A stretch of 64,000 bases of DNA from Moringa oleifera. Taxonomy: Eukaryota; Streptophyta; Magnoliopsida; Brassicales; Moringaceae. Location of the stretch: assembly GCA_021397835.1 (NCBI GenBank), contig JAJFZO010000034.1, forward strand, positions 994,501-1,058,500, given 5' to 3'. The notes below the pieces were generated by a model that searched no databases, was not told where the DNA came from, and worked only from the letters and a program-made list of their open reading frames with translations. How positions within the stretch are numbered: the stretch's first letter is position 1; the number at the start of each line of letters is the position of its first letter. Positions 46,906 through 63,190 of this stretch are shown piece after piece. The translations under genes were made by a program, and so were the position numbers.

Positions 46906-47445
46906 CTACACCACAAATGCTCCTGCAGGTGGCTGAATATCAGGCGGCACAGTCTGTGGGGGCACCACATCCGGTGGCCTAGGAGGTATCCAGTCCGGGG
47001 GACTGTTAGGCGGAGCCGGTGGGATGTCGGGCACCGCAGGGGACGGCAACGGTGGGCGTGGAAAATCCGGCCCTGGCGGGTCCGAAGGACGTGGAGGATC
47101 GGTTGGCAGTTCCGGTGGGTTGCTACCAGGGTCGACATCTGGTGCCCTCGGAATCTGAGGCACCTCCTGAGGGACAATATCAGGCTCATAGTTCGGCTCA
47201 GAAGGGAATTCCGGTGGGCTTTTGCCTGGGAACTGTGGTGGCTCATGGGCTACAAACCACTGAGTGGGTAGAAGATTGGACTTTGTGCTGCCATGGCTGC
47301 AGATACTCACTTTTCTCTTTGAGATTGCAGCACAAGAAAAAGTCGGCAATGGTAATATTGCTGTGTGTAATTTGTATGACCAAAACGGCATCGTCTTCCT
47401 CATCAGATTCGTTGAGATCGCAGAGAAGACATTGCTGCACAACAT
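46906..47445 (-). CDS. Proline-rich protein of unknown function
   Basis: This intronless frame encodes 179 residues from the first ATG (MLCSNVFSAIS). An internal Met (MPFWSYK) is another possible start. The first 60 residues are poor in acidic residues and rich in Ser, Lys and Thr, which could be an organellar targeting peptide. From about residue 68 (FVAHEPPQFPGKSPPEFPSEP) to the end the chain is dominated by Pro with Asp, Glu and Pro-Pro pairs, ending AGAFVV. There are no Ser-Pro4 extensin motifs and no clear signal peptide, so a cell-wall extensin is unlikely. The frame extends further upstream without an ATG. Three G-boxes lie just before the start. I recall similar proline-rich plant proteins without known function but cannot name this one. 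Confidence 0.65.
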   Translation of the reverse strand: MLCSNVFSAISTNLMRKTMPFWSYKLHTAILPLPTFSCAAISKRKVSICSHGSTKSNLLPTQWFVAHEPPQFPGKSPPEFPSEPNYEPDIVPQEVPQIPRAPDVDPGSNPPELPTDPPRPSDPPGPDFPRPPLPSPAVPDIPPAPPNSPPDWIPPRPPDVVPPQTVPPDIQPPAGAFVV

Positions 47446-47533
47446 TTCAACTTTGAGAGTACAGAACTCTGGCAACGATGACCTTGGACTTAGTTTGTGA
47501 TCTTTGAGGGGCACATAACGATTGCAGCATCTG

Positions 47534-47578
47534 CACGTGGATGACACGTGTTCGTAAAGGACGGTTTACGGACACGTG
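47534..47578. promoter_or_regulatory. Cluster of three CACGTG G-boxes
   Basis: CACGTG occurs at 47,534-47,539, 47,545-47,550 and 47,573-47,578. The last sits in the perfect palindrome GACACGTGTC. The cluster lies about 90-130 bases upstream of the proline-rich gene's ATG. Such clusters typically serve bZIP or bHLH factors in abscisic acid or light responses; that role here is inference. Confidence 0.6.
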
Positions 47579-48783
47579 TCAACCTGCATGATAACCTGAC
47601 CTGTGAACTCTGTTACCGAACACCTGTATTGCCCAAATGATTCTTTCTTGAGATTGAATTTCAAATTAAATACTATTGTAATAAAAAGGAAAAAAAATAA
47701 ATACAATACTACCGGCAATAATTATGTTTTTTCCTTTAGAAAAGTAATCATTGGAAATTAAAGCATCCAATTAATGCACTGTCATTGTTGATATTTGATT
47801 TAAATTCCAACTTTATTCTATTCTTAAATGGAGTGAGCATCACCTAATAAAATCTCAATGATTAGATTTCATTAGGTTGCATTAAGCATATTTAATTGGG
47901 AAATTACAAATTGATAACATTATTTATTTTTTAATAAAAAATCCAAAGTTATATGAAAAGAAGAAATATATTATTATGGATTTTTTTATTAATATTAATC
48001 AATAATATCAAAAAACTAAGAATAAATTGTTCCCTGACAGACAATAACTTAACATATAAAAAAAGTTGCACATTTATTTTTTTAATAATATTTTAATAAA
48101 CAATACACTGATTTAAGAATATAAACCTTTTTTTAAAAAAATTATTAACTTTCACCAACTTAAATTGGCATATTAATAAAAAATTATCACTGACATTTGG
48201 TACTATATATTATTTCATTGTAACATCAATACTATTTTATTTTTTAAATTCATTATTTTCTGACTGCTTTTATCAGTTGAGATTTCAAAAGTTGTTTTCC
48301 TCTCAATTCTTCTATTAATAAGAACAAAACAATTAGAGTTAATTAAAACAACAATAAAATTACAAAATATAAATAAATCATATGAATTCTTATTTTTATT
48401 TTGTATTTTTATTTATTCAGATGACTCATATTATTCCTATTTTACATTGCATCTATGTAATTCACAACAACAAAATTAAATATGTAGTCAAAAAATTATA
48501 TTAACATATATTTTACTATAATTTTTTTAAATTAATTAATTATTTAAATTCGTCTCTCATGAAAATTATAAAACATCAAAATAATATTTTATTTTAGTGT
48601 TTTCCTTTTATTACAGCATATTTTGGTGCTACTACAATGCGGCACCATATTCAATGTTGTACTCTAACAACATCAAATAGTATTTTTATTTGTTTATATT
48701 AATATGTATTTTATTAATTTAAATTTTAAATATATTTTAAAAATAATTTAATACATATTATATTATTTAAAATATTACATCAT

Positions 48784-48875
48784 CAAAAATATTTTATCAA
48801 AAAATTTAAAATAAAATTAATATTTAATATATATTTTAATTTATTAAAGTTAATAATATTAATTAAATATCTAAT
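48784..48875. repeat. A+T-rich dispersed element (related to 9,301-9,402)
   Basis: Collinear with the copy near 9.3 kb through several conserved A+T-rich blocks. The upstream sequence at 48,630-48,690 carries GGTGCTACTACAATGCGGCACC, a short imperfect inverted repeat. It is probably a non-autonomous mobile element, but its ends could not be fixed. Confidence 0.55.
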
Positions 48876-50037
48876 AATGATATAATTAAATATGATAAAT
48901 ATTTATTTAAGATAAATTAATTAAAAATTTAATTTAAATTAAATTGTTTATTATTTTAATCAGTTAATTAATTATATAATATTATTTATTAATAATAAAT
49001 TATTTAATATTATTAAATATTAATTCAATATAAATAAGTTAGAAATATAAAATTTTTGTGTAATTTTTTAATGTTAAAATAATATTAAATTAGGTGTGAA
49101 GGGATGGAGATAAAATGATTAAAATTTTGATTTTTTTTTTGAAGGAAAATACGAAGATAAGACTGCTACTGAGGTGACTCTACAACCATCTGACGGATAC
49201 CGAAGTACATGAAAGCTCCACGTGGCAGTTCGGGAGGGGGAATAAGGCCAATACGGAGGAAAGGGGGTTACAGAGTCTGTCCAGACAGGATCCTCCACAG
49301 AGCCGAAAACAGGGAGTTACCGAAAAGCAGCACGCGCTTTTGGAATTGAAAAGTACTGCGTGTGTTACACGCCACACGAGGTCAGAGCCTTTGCCAGCGT
49401 GACACCTCTTTCTACTTGATGGAGACTTCCACGTGTAGCCACAGTGGCTCCCCGCCGCCGCCTCCACGCGCCGCTACCGTCACCGTCTTCTCCGAGCTGG
49501 CAAACACAAGAAGATTTTTAAATCACTTTGGCAGAATGAAAGAGCTACTCTTTTCATTTTGTTACCATTTAAAAAAATTAAAATTGAAAAAGAGAAACTT
49601 AGTTATTTATTTCCGTAAATAACAAAAGCTAGGTAACTTTAATAAGCTCTAGATAACATATTTTACGAATTTGCCACTGTAAGCAGAGTGCAGCGCATAA
49701 CGAAGCATCGCGTGGAGGAGAGATTGAATATGGGAATTGAGGAACATAGAATACTCCAAAGAGAGACAAATAAAACACAGAAAATGAGAGAGACCAGAGA
49801 CAGAAAAGCAAGTAAGGAGGAAAGAGAAAACACCTTTCATACAATATTGCAAAGAATTAATAAAAAGGTTTTCCTTTTCTCTTTTGCTTTTCATGCTTTT
49901 AAAATGCTCTTGAAAAAAGACAAAAACCCAAAAGGAAACGCCCCCAGTTCTCTCTCGCTCTCTGTCTCTACTCTAGTTGAATAGCACAGATCCGTGGCTT
50001 CGTAAAAGTGGGGGTTTTTTTTCTTCTCTGTCCTTTA

Positions 50038-50158
50038 ATGGAAGAGAGCTGTTAGCTCATGGGGTCCATTGAGATTTCTGGGTCATCTTTATTTCTTCTC
50101 TAATAGCGTCTTTTAGCTGATACAGATGCAAACTGTGTTCTCTTTTGTTTCCTTATAG
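50038..50158 (+). promoter_or_regulatory. Upstream open reading frames in the G-gamma leader
   Basis: Three short ATG frames precede the main start: MEESC (50,038), a 14-codon frame beginning MGSIEIS (50,059) and a 10-codon frame beginning MQTVFSF (50,126). A possible 5' UTR intron acceptor, CTTATAG, lies at 50,152-50,158 and could remove some of them. They would lower translation if retained. Confidence 0.4.
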
Positions 50159-50241
50159 GTTCTTCTTCTTTTCTTTTTTGTCCCAAATAAAGCTTTAGGG
50201 CTTTTTATTGGTTTTGTTGTTTAGTGTTTTGGTAATAAGAG

Positions 50242-53184
50242 ATGCAATCGGGTAGGTCCGAATCAGGGGGGCGGGTTACCGAACGGCTACAGTCTTTGGC
50301 AGCCACTGATACCAGAGGTAAGCACAGGATACAAGCTGAACTCAAGCGACTCGAACAAGAAGCTAGATTCTTAGAGGTTAGTCCCTTTCTATTTCTTTCA
50401 TTTCTTTTTCAGGAATATTCCGGAAGTTTCTTAGTGTCGTTTGTAATCTGCTTGAGTTTGATTATAATTCTCCGAACACATTGCTCTTTAGTGTAAAAGG
50501 GAAGTGTTTACAATAGGTTGTGTTTTTGAGTAGCTATAGTTCTTCAGAATTGTCAGCAAGAAGATTATTCAGGAGGTCGTTTCTCTTGTGCAGCTTCTTA
50601 TATTGTTATGCTGAGTTACATGTTTTCTCTGGTGGACTCAAATTGTTATTGTTTGTCAACAATGTTGGCAGCATTGATGTGCATCTGGCACATGAATCAT
50701 TAAAGAGAATTATTAAAATTTTCTGCCTCTTGGTTGTTGGGAGGGGGTGGTTTGCCTTCAAATTTTTTTGAATCCAAAATGGTTCTGCTATATAACTGGA
50801 AAATTGTGGATCATGTGAGAGGTTAAGTAGGCTATTCATTTGTTCTAGGCAGGCCAAGGAAAAGTGAAGGAGCTGCATACATCTGAATAAATTATTGATC
50901 CTGACAAAGTTGTGGTAAATGTGTTTAAACTTGGCAGCTTCCCTGAGGTAAGGATGAAACCTGTTGGGTATAGTCCAAGATAGGAATAAGATTAAGCATC
51001 AATCTTTTTTTTTTTGGTAGATTCTATGAAGCCCTTTAACATACGTAGAATCTTTCTGATGATGGAGAATGAAAATGAGAACAAGTAATGAAACTTTTAA
51101 AATTTAATAAAGCAAGAGAGGAACCTGGATTAGGATGAAAGTATATAGGTATTCAGAAATAAAGAGGAAGTAAGGTTAGATGACTTTATCTGAGTTGATA
51201 TCCAAGAACCTTTGTTGCTTTAGCCTGAGAAGTGGTGTGTCTTGCTCTGCTAGATTGCTGAATGGTCAGCAATGTCCATTTTTGGCATTATTAAGCAATG
51301 AAATTTATGTTTTTGCCTTGTAATGAATAGATGCTTAGTTCTACTTTTTCTGGTTGTGTGGAAGTGATATGAAAGCTGCTGGCCAGAACCTGAGATTTAT
51401 GTTTGATTCACTTTGAAATTGTTGTATTGTTTTGGCGGTCACTGTAACGAACTTCTGTTATTCTGGCTATTTACATAGCCAAGAGATATTGTCATCAGTT
51501 TTTAACTACTTGCTGCGCCTTTTGAGAATCACATTGTTAATTCGGTCAACATGTGTTGATCATTGAGTTTGTGGAGAAAGAGATGCTGACTGGGTTTGGA
51601 AAGAATTAATTACATTATTTTCTTCTTCTTATCAAAACCATGTTGCTAATTACGTTATTGAATAGAATAGATAAACGAAAGATTCATTATTTTTATTTGA
51701 TGAAATGTATATAATGTATGGGTAAAGCCATAGTTGAGGAGAATTATTTTATGCACATCCAGAACAGAACTCTTCGGAATACGATTAAATGGGCAATTAG
51801 TTTTTCTGTGAAGATTCTTATTCAGGTTTAGAGGTACGAGCATGACCAGGTATTATTTTGTCTCAATTGTACATAAATTGTGTTGGTGTGAAAACCATGG
51901 GAATTAACATTTCATAATTCTATGGAGGATGAATGGGTTAAACCAAGTGTTCTTTCTACGCAGATGGTTCTGTGTGAAGTAACTGCATTTAAAACCATTT
52001 TTGTTTTCTTGAAAGAGTCTTTCTGATTCTACTGTTTTGGAATTGGAACAAAAATGTCTTTGTTTGCATTAGGTCTCTGCTATAGAAATCGGTATAGAGG
52101 AAGCTTAGTGTATTGTTTATATCAACATGAGATACTCTGCCACATGGTCTTTTTTCTGTGGTTAACTTGATTTCCATTTATGGGTTGTGCTATGATATTG
52201 TACTTGTGAACCGGCTGCATATGTGAGTACTTTGCTGCAACATATTTTGAGTTGAGAGGCATTTTGTGCTGTTCTTGTCATGTCTTCCAAATGGGAAGCT
52301 TTCCTAAGATTTGTAGCTGGTATTCTTATCACCAAGTCAAAGCTTTCAGATTAATTTTGAGACATCCCACAACCAAGTCATATCTTTGAGGTCATATACC
52401 TAGAGGCCTAGATGCTGCTTTAATATAAAGCAGTATTCCACACCAGAAAGGATGATTGAATACTTGTCTGAACCTTGTCTGAAAGAGTTACAGTTCTTAT
52501 GAGCATGAAGACACTATCTCTCGCTTAAGGACCTGGTTGTAGGCCAACAAGACTAGCTAATCGTAGGTCAGTTAAAAAAAATATGTTCCCATAGATAAAT
52601 TGTGGTAAAACAATAATGACAGAAACCTGAAATGTCTTTAGGCACTGTTCATTTTGTTATTAATCTGTCAGTTTCGAATTTAAGGCGTTTGCCATATTGG
52701 GATTGTTCTTTGTTGTTATCTTTATCCTGCCTTGAGCAGACTATGGATGAACAATGACTATGTAGTGATGATCAGTGTTTTTTCAATAAATTGTGTACAC
52801 AGGAAGAGCTGGAACAGCTTGAGAAGATGGAGAAGGCCTCAGCAGCATGCAAGGAGTAAGTGTAAATGAGAAAATAGAAAGGGCAGTCTCTGTTTATTAT
52901 ATGTAACATTATTAGAAATGAAATCTGATTGCGAGCTGAATTTTGTTTTCTGATGCTGATGTCAGGATGCTTACTAACGTGGAAACTAAACCAGATCCAC
53001 TTCTCCCACTGTAATAGAGATTTGCTAATCCTCTGCTCTCATATATGTCCCTCAATAACTTGGATGTTTTCTGAAAATCCTATTTTTCTGACTTGACAGG
53101 ACAACTGGTCCAGTAAACCCATCATGGGATCGATGGTTTGAAGGCCCGCAAGATTCTACAGGCTGCAAATGCTGGATACTTTGA
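50242..53184 (+). CDS. AGG2: Heterotrimeric G-protein gamma subunit, type A
   Basis: It pairs with G-beta to form the membrane-anchored beta-gamma dimer of plant heterotrimeric G proteins. Four exons: 50,242-50,376, 52,803-52,855, 52,966-53,010 and 53,100-53,184 (318 nt, 105 residues). The GGL coiled coil starts at KHRIQAELKRLEQEARFLE and continues as EELEQLEKMEKASAACKE. The family motif PDPLLP leads to TTGPVNPSWDRWFEGP. The tail is C-K-C-W-I-L: a CaaX box (Cys102) whose final Leu predicts geranylgeranylation, with Cys100 available for palmitoylation. This is the type-A pattern of AGG1 and AGG2; AGG2 is chosen from its position beside ARFC1 and PKP1. Intron 1 is 2.4 kb. The last codons and stop lie in a tandem duplication. 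Confidence 0.93.
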
Positions 53185-53244
53185 TGCTTGCTGTTTACAC
53201 TATGGGATTCCAAATGCTGGATACTGTGATGATTGCTGTTTACA
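53166..53244 (+). repeat. 45-bp-period duplication spanning the G-gamma stop codon
   Basis: A 34-base unit (CAAATGCTGGATACT to CTGTTTACA) occurs at 53,166-53,199 and again at 53,211-53,244 with two mismatches. The period of 45 bases is a multiple of three, so copy 2 repeats the codons for K-C-W-I-L and a stop in the same reading frame. Confidence 0.95.
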
Positions 53245-53330
53245 AAGAGTTCCCAACCTCATCTGTCTGCAGAGAATTCAACTTACATGCTACCATTTCA
53301 GAGTTATACTTTCATTTTACAAATGCTTGC

Positions 53331-53485
53331 TGAAATGCTTCATTGTGCAGAAAATAACAGTTTTATAGTGGTACTCTTCATTAACAAATATTTATAATGA
53401 AATGCTTCATTGTGCAGAAAATAACAGTTTATAGTGGTACTCTTCATAAACAAATATTTATAATGAAATGCTTCATTGTGCAGAA
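53331..53485 (+). repeat. 66-67 bp tandem repeat in the G-gamma 3' region
   Basis: About 2.3 units start TGAAATGCTTCATTGTGCAG at 53,331, 53,398 and 53,464. The first two full units are nearly identical. The array lies between the convergent G-gamma and ARFC1 genes, probably in the G-gamma 3' UTR. Confidence 0.95.
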
Positions 53486-53658
53486 CTTGAGACTTTTTTT
53501 CAGAAAACATAAATTGTAAAGAACAATCTACAAATTTGTATCAGGAACAGCTTCATACGGTTAAAGATGGTACAGAGAAGACAAACTCCATATTGCGTAT
53601 TCTTCAGACCCATCACCATCAAAATATGCAATGTAAACTTCTTGTAAATTTTTTATCT

Positions 53659-57526
<3,868 letters not shown>

Positions 57527-60500
57527 ATGTCGCAATCTCTCCAATTATTCACTCCTTCGCGGTCACTAGACCTCATTCTCCCTCAGAGACGGTCCTACTC
57601 TCTTCCAGGAACTTCCTATCGCCGGTTTCCTCTCAGCTTCCCGAAACCAAGCAGCATCACCATCAAAGCCTCGTCTTCGGATCTAGAATCCTCGTCCCCA
57701 ATCCTACTCTCCGACAACGGCAAAGGCGGAAAGATAGAGGAGGTGTTTGCCGCGTTCGCGCCGGCGCCGGCAATCGAGGTGGATGCTGTGACGGAGGCTG
57801 AGCTGAAGGAGAACGGGTTCAGGAGCACGAGGAGGACGAAGTTAATTTGCACTATCGGCCCTGCCACGTGCGGGTTCGAGCAGCTGGAGGCGCTGGCTGT
57901 TGGTGGAATGAATGTGGCCCGCATCAACATGTGCCATGGTACCCGCGAATGGCACCGTTCCGTCATCGAGCGGGTCAGGAGGCTCAATGAGGAGAAGGGC
58001 TTCGCAGTTGCCATCATGATGGACACCGAAGGCAGCGAAATCCACATGGGCGATCTAGGTGGTGCCCCGTCCGCAAAAGCTGAGGTCATTGTCCTTGTTT
58101 CCTTTTTCATGTCGTCTTTGTTCTGAATTTGAATTTGAAAATACTCTTTCCTTGTCATTTAATCTATGCTATGATTATATTAGGTATCATGAGGAATATG
58201 CATGGTTGCATCTGTCTCTAATTAAGAACTTTCAATTAAGAGTCTTTTGAGTTTTTAAATATGCAATGTCGCTTCCTATTGTAATAAGGCCATCAACTTC
58301 CAGTCATAGTATAACATTAATCTTTTGTGGAGTATTTGGATATTTCCAGCAGATTTATGGTAGCTTTTGATTCATGGTCATGAAACTTATTGCCTTCGGT
58401 TGTTTTTCTGCATGCAGGATGGTGAGATCTGGACATTTAGTGTTAGAGCTTTTGATTCACCTCGCCCAGAACGGACCATCAATGTGAATTATGATGGTTT
58501 TGCTGAAGGTAATCTTCTCAATTCTTAGTTCTATGTTTTGGTTGGAATCATGGTAGCAGTATATGAGAAATTGTGCCCTTGTTTAGTATGGATGGATCTT
58601 TGGTAAAACTGTTTACCAAATAGCAAAAACTGTTTGGTTGGTTTAGAGCTGCTTTCAAAAACATAGCCTACTTTTCAGAACCTATTTTGATGTTATCTAT
58701 TGTTTTGTAGAACTGTTCTAGAGAAATTATAGTAAACATGAGAAAACGCACCTGAACATGCCTGTTTTCATCAGAATTTTTATAAACAATTAGAACTGTG
58801 GGAACAAATCCCGATAGTGAGCAGTTATCAAAACAAGTTGTTTACAAAAAATAATAAAACTGGAAACAACAGAAAACCATTTTCTATCTTTTTGTTTTGA
58901 TAAACATTTCTTTGGGAATTGAAGCACTGATAAAATGCAGGCACGCCTGATGCCCATAGTTTCTTTTGTTCTGTCATATGCTGATATGTAAACACAATCA
59001 TTAAATTTTGGTGTCATGCAGATGTAAAAGTTGGGGATGAACTCCTGGTGGATGGCGGTATGGTAAGATTTGAGGTTATTGAGAAGATTGGTCCTGATGT
59101 CAAGTGTCGATGTACTGATCCTGGCTTGTTGCTTCCACGAGCTAATTTGACTTTTTGGAGAGATGGGAGTCTTGTACGAGAACGGAATGCTATGCTTCCC
59201 ACAATTTCTTCTAAGGTTGGTCCTTTTATCATCCTATTTTATTTTGTAACTTTAACTTAGGGGAAAACCATGATGTGTGCAAATGGAAGGGAAAGGAGAG
59301 GAGAGACTGCATGCTTGTGGAATTTCTGAATTTTTGATCAACCCATGAACTGACCTGCCACTTAAGTACCTCTATATTCTGATTGCTGGAAGCTGAGTGA
59401 CGTATTGGTTATGACGGCAGTTACTCATTGATGTTTAGTTAAGTAACCATGAAGTATAAGGACCCAAATAATAGCTTTCTGTCCTACCCTCCAATTTTTA
59501 CCCGAGATGCAGGAGTGCACAGTTCATCTTGCATATTGCTGCGAACTTGAAAGTGGGATCTGTTGTGGTTTTAGATTAGTTCTTTAAGCATGTTGTTTTC
59601 TTGCAATTATCACTGAGCTACTTTTTCTTCATGAAAAGAGTAGCTTGTTTAGAATTCCTACATAGAACGTACATGTGAAGCAATTTCCAAGAATAAAAAG
59701 TTCTGTGTAGTCTTATGCTAAGTTTTTTTGACTTCAGGATTGGTTGGACATTGATTTTGGAATTGCAGAAGGCGTTGATTTTATTGCAATATCCTTTGTC
59801 AAGTCTGCTGAAGTGATTAATCACCTTAAAAGTTATATTGCAGCTCGGTCACGTGGCAGGTAAGTATAAATGTTTATTACACTGCATCCTCTTACCTTCA
59901 TTGTTATAGTGTCGTAAGGATACCCATCATCTCTCTCCTCTTTCTCTTTTTTTGTTTTATCCTGCTTCGGATAAGTTCTTTCATTGAGGTGTTATTGCCT
60001 CATGTAGTCATGTAGTGTTTTCTGAATTTTCATGTACATATATCTATCTAGCATATCTTATGTTGATTATATTTCTTTTAATGAATAAAACATTTCATCA
60101 TATTGATATTTTTATCTATTCAGTACACACATTATTGTTGTTATGGTACTTGCAACTTACAGCTAAGTCATAAAAATTACTCAAACACATAAATAGTTTG
60201 TTTACTTCCATTCTTGCCTCTATTTACATTCGGGGTGACATTTTAACCTTCTGAGGTTGACAAGGGTATTTCAATGTTATGATGCAGTGACATTGCTGTC
60301 GTCGCGAAGATAGAGAGTATTGACTCATTGAAGAACTTGGAAGAGATTATTCTAGCATCAGATGGAGCTATGGTTGCAAGAGGAGATCTGGGTGCCCAGA
60401 TACCGTTGGAGCAAGTTCCATCTGCACAGCAGAAGGTTGTTCAGCTGTGCAGGCAGCTGAACAAGCCAGTCATTGTGGCCTCTCAACTGCTTGAATCTAT

Positions 60501-63190
60501 GATTGAGTACCCTACACCCACCAGAGCAGAAGTGGCTGATGTTTCTGAAGCAGTTAGGCAAAGAGCAGATGCTTTGATGCTGTCTGGTGAATCAGCTATG
60601 GGCCAATACCCTGAGAAGGCATTGGCAGTTCTGAGAAGTGTCAGTTTGAGAATTGAGAGGTGGTGGAGGGAAGAGAAGCGCCACGAAGCCATGGAGCTCC
60701 CAGACATAGGATCTTCATATTCAGATGGTATATCAGAAGAGATTTGCAATTCTGCTGCCAAGATGGGTAAGTATTTTTTGGTTCTATATTTTATTATGGA
60801 TTTGGGTTTTTTTTCCTCAGTTAATCCCCTCTTTCCTGAGCTGGAGCATGTATATTTAATTTTTGCATGTATCATAAGACCTTTTTGCATATTCTGCATA
60901 AAACATGGAAGTTTGCTGAGCTTGAGATAAGAAACAGAAGTATGCCAGTGATGGAACCTTACAAATATTGTGTATGTAACATTTTATTTGGGGGATGGGG
61001 AGTTCTTGGGCTCAGAGTATGTTTCTTTGTGCAGTTGTTGCAAGCACTAGTGTCATTTATTGTAATGGAAGACAGTCAATCAGTTCCACAATGAACCAGT
61101 TAAGGATAACAAACTAAAATAACTAGTTTCTTTATTGGATAAAGGTTTGGTCCATCCTATAATTATGATTCATATCAAGTACTTTTTTGTTCGTAGTGTA
61201 AATCTTTATTCTATTTTTGATATATGTATATAAATTATTGGATTGTAATAATAATTGAATTTTTCTGTATTTTCATAAAGATCTTGCTTAATAAACTTAA
61301 TAAAAAATTAATTATTTTCTTTTTTCATTTTTTTCAATAGTAACTTAGTCATATCATTTAACCACTTCTAATTTCTTGATTTTGAAGTATTTGATTGAGA
61401 TTAATTCCGAATAGAAAAATTTTCATTTAAGCTTGAAATTTCTTGATTTTTTTTATTTCCCCCTTTGAGATAAGAACCGGGGAAATCTTGAAAAAGGCAA
61501 CCTTTGCACTAAGTCACAACAAAAAACAGGAACGCGATTTGGAATTGGAAAAGAAATGATAAAGAGAACTGAATAGAAAAGCAGAAGGTAATCTTCCCAT
61601 TACCTTTCTCAATGCAAAAATAGATTTTAGTTTCGTGTAACTTTATCAAACGTTTATGAATCAACAAACTTTGGTTTGTTCTTTGATATTACTAAATATT
61701 AAGAAAATATTTATGCTTGACCATTTAAATTGAAAGCTATTTGATTTCATATAATCATTGTTTGAGTAAAAATTTGCTAATCCTTTTTTTCTTCTTTTTT
61801 TTAGGAAGAATTAGAGTACAAGATATCTTATTTTGGCATCCATGGCTCTTTTTTGTTCTAAGAATATTCACTCTTTCCAAGAATGTCCACTCTTTTGTAT
61901 GTCAATAGTGTGGACTTTATGGATCCTAGTCATTGAGTTTCATTTTATTCTGCAGTAACTTGAGTAGAGTGACAAATCACTAAGTTGTTATGCTTAAGAT
62001 GCTTCTTGGACAAGTTTATGGATATACTTCTATTTATTAGCTGGTTGCAAACATACGTTACATGGATTGTATTACAAGGCATTTCTCATTTCTAAGAAGA
62101 TGTGAATAATGTGATGCTGTCACTGGAAGCCGTAACCCTATTCCCAAACATTACAGACTTTCTGTTTGCTGCTTTGGTGAAGCATGTATAAGGAAAACCC
62201 TTTTATTTGCTTGAAATTTATCTGTTTTACATGTTTTCCTCAATCACTCAAATAATTATCATTGCACTAATTTATCTCACATGATAGTTATAATATCTTG
62301 AGAAAATTGGGGTTGCTTGATTTTATCTCAAATGAATGCTCAAATTTAGGCATCTTTTGTTGTGTTCCTTACTTGGTCCTTGTAGAACTTGGACATCAGA
62401 TGAAGCTATTATACAATTTGCAGAGATAGCATTAATTCTTATAGTGAGAGCATGTGATGAAGATCCTTCAAATGCTTCATTTATATAGTTATCATCGTCA
62501 TCTTCTTCCTCAAATAATAACTTATATGTCTTCAGGAACTCCTGCATGCTCATTTTATGATCTATGTTTGTCTTTCCTTATGGTTATTTGTTGTATTTTC
62601 CTTATGGTTATTTGTTGCATTCATTATTTTTTGTTACTGAATATGGTCTAAAGCACTATATTTTGTGGTTTCATGTCATTTTAATACAAATTAGGTCTGC
62701 TCCCAATGTGATGATTTAGTATTACACAAAAGGACAGGAGTTGAAACATTCTCAGCAATGCTTTTTCTTTGTGTTTCATTTGGTGCATGTAGTTGGCCTA
62801 TGGAGTGGGCTGGTGGGGTTCCTGTGTTACTGCTTTAAGCTTTTTCACTCTCTCTGGATCTTTATGTGAATTTTATTGTGATTTCCAGCTAACAACCTAG
62901 GGGTGGATGCTCTTTTTGTCTATACGAAGACTGGTCACATGGCATCTCTACTCTCACGTTGTCGTCCTGACTGCCCAATCTTTGCTTTTACGACCACCAC
63001 GTCTTTGCGGAGGCGTTTAAACCTACAGTGGGGTCTGATACCCTTCCGTCTGAGCTTCTCTGATGACATGGAGAATAACCTTAATAAAACATTCTCGTTA
63101 CTCAAGGCTAGGGGAATGATCAAGTCAGGTGATCTTGTCATTGCTGTTTCAGACATGTTGCAGTCCATCCAAGTTATGAATGTGCCCTGA
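57527..63190 (+). CDS. PKP1: Plastidial pyruvate kinase, alpha subunit
   Basis: It converts phosphoenolpyruvate and ADP to pyruvate and ATP in plastids, feeding fatty acid synthesis. In Arabidopsis the alpha subunit works in a complex with beta subunits. Six exons: 57,527-58,084, 58,418-58,508, 59,022-59,215, 59,738-59,859, 60,288-60,766 and 62,889-63,190 (1,746 nt, 581 residues). Residues 1 to about 65 are rich in Ser, Arg and Pro, a transit peptide. The barrel starts at [13 protein letters not shown]; the substrate block NMCHGT follows. The barrel carries MDTEGSEI in place of the usual LDTKGPEI form, as I recall for PKP-alpha. The active-site motif VVAKIES has Lys329, followed by MVARGDLG. 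The C-domain ends [12 protein letters not shown]. Intron 5 is 2.1 kb and partly A+T-rich. No frame breaks were seen. Confidence 0.95.

Larger units (their letters stand above)
47446..50241. other. Intergenic, divergent promoters flanking A+T-rich repeat DNA
   Basis: The left end holds a G-box cluster (47,534-47,578). From 47.6 to 49.1 kb the DNA is very A+T-rich and includes an element related to 9.3 kb. From 49.2 kb G+C rises; CACGTG motifs occur near 49,218 and 49,431. The G-gamma leader begins at roughly 49.9-50.0 kb. Three short upstream frames in that leader are noted separately. No further gene was recognised. Confidence 0.6.

Noticed and set aside
53138..53368. Plus-strand frame rich in cysteine overlapping the end of G-gamma
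   Set aside because: It is the shadow of the G-gamma last exon and its tandem duplication in another frame. The apparent cysteine repeats come from the duplicated DNA.
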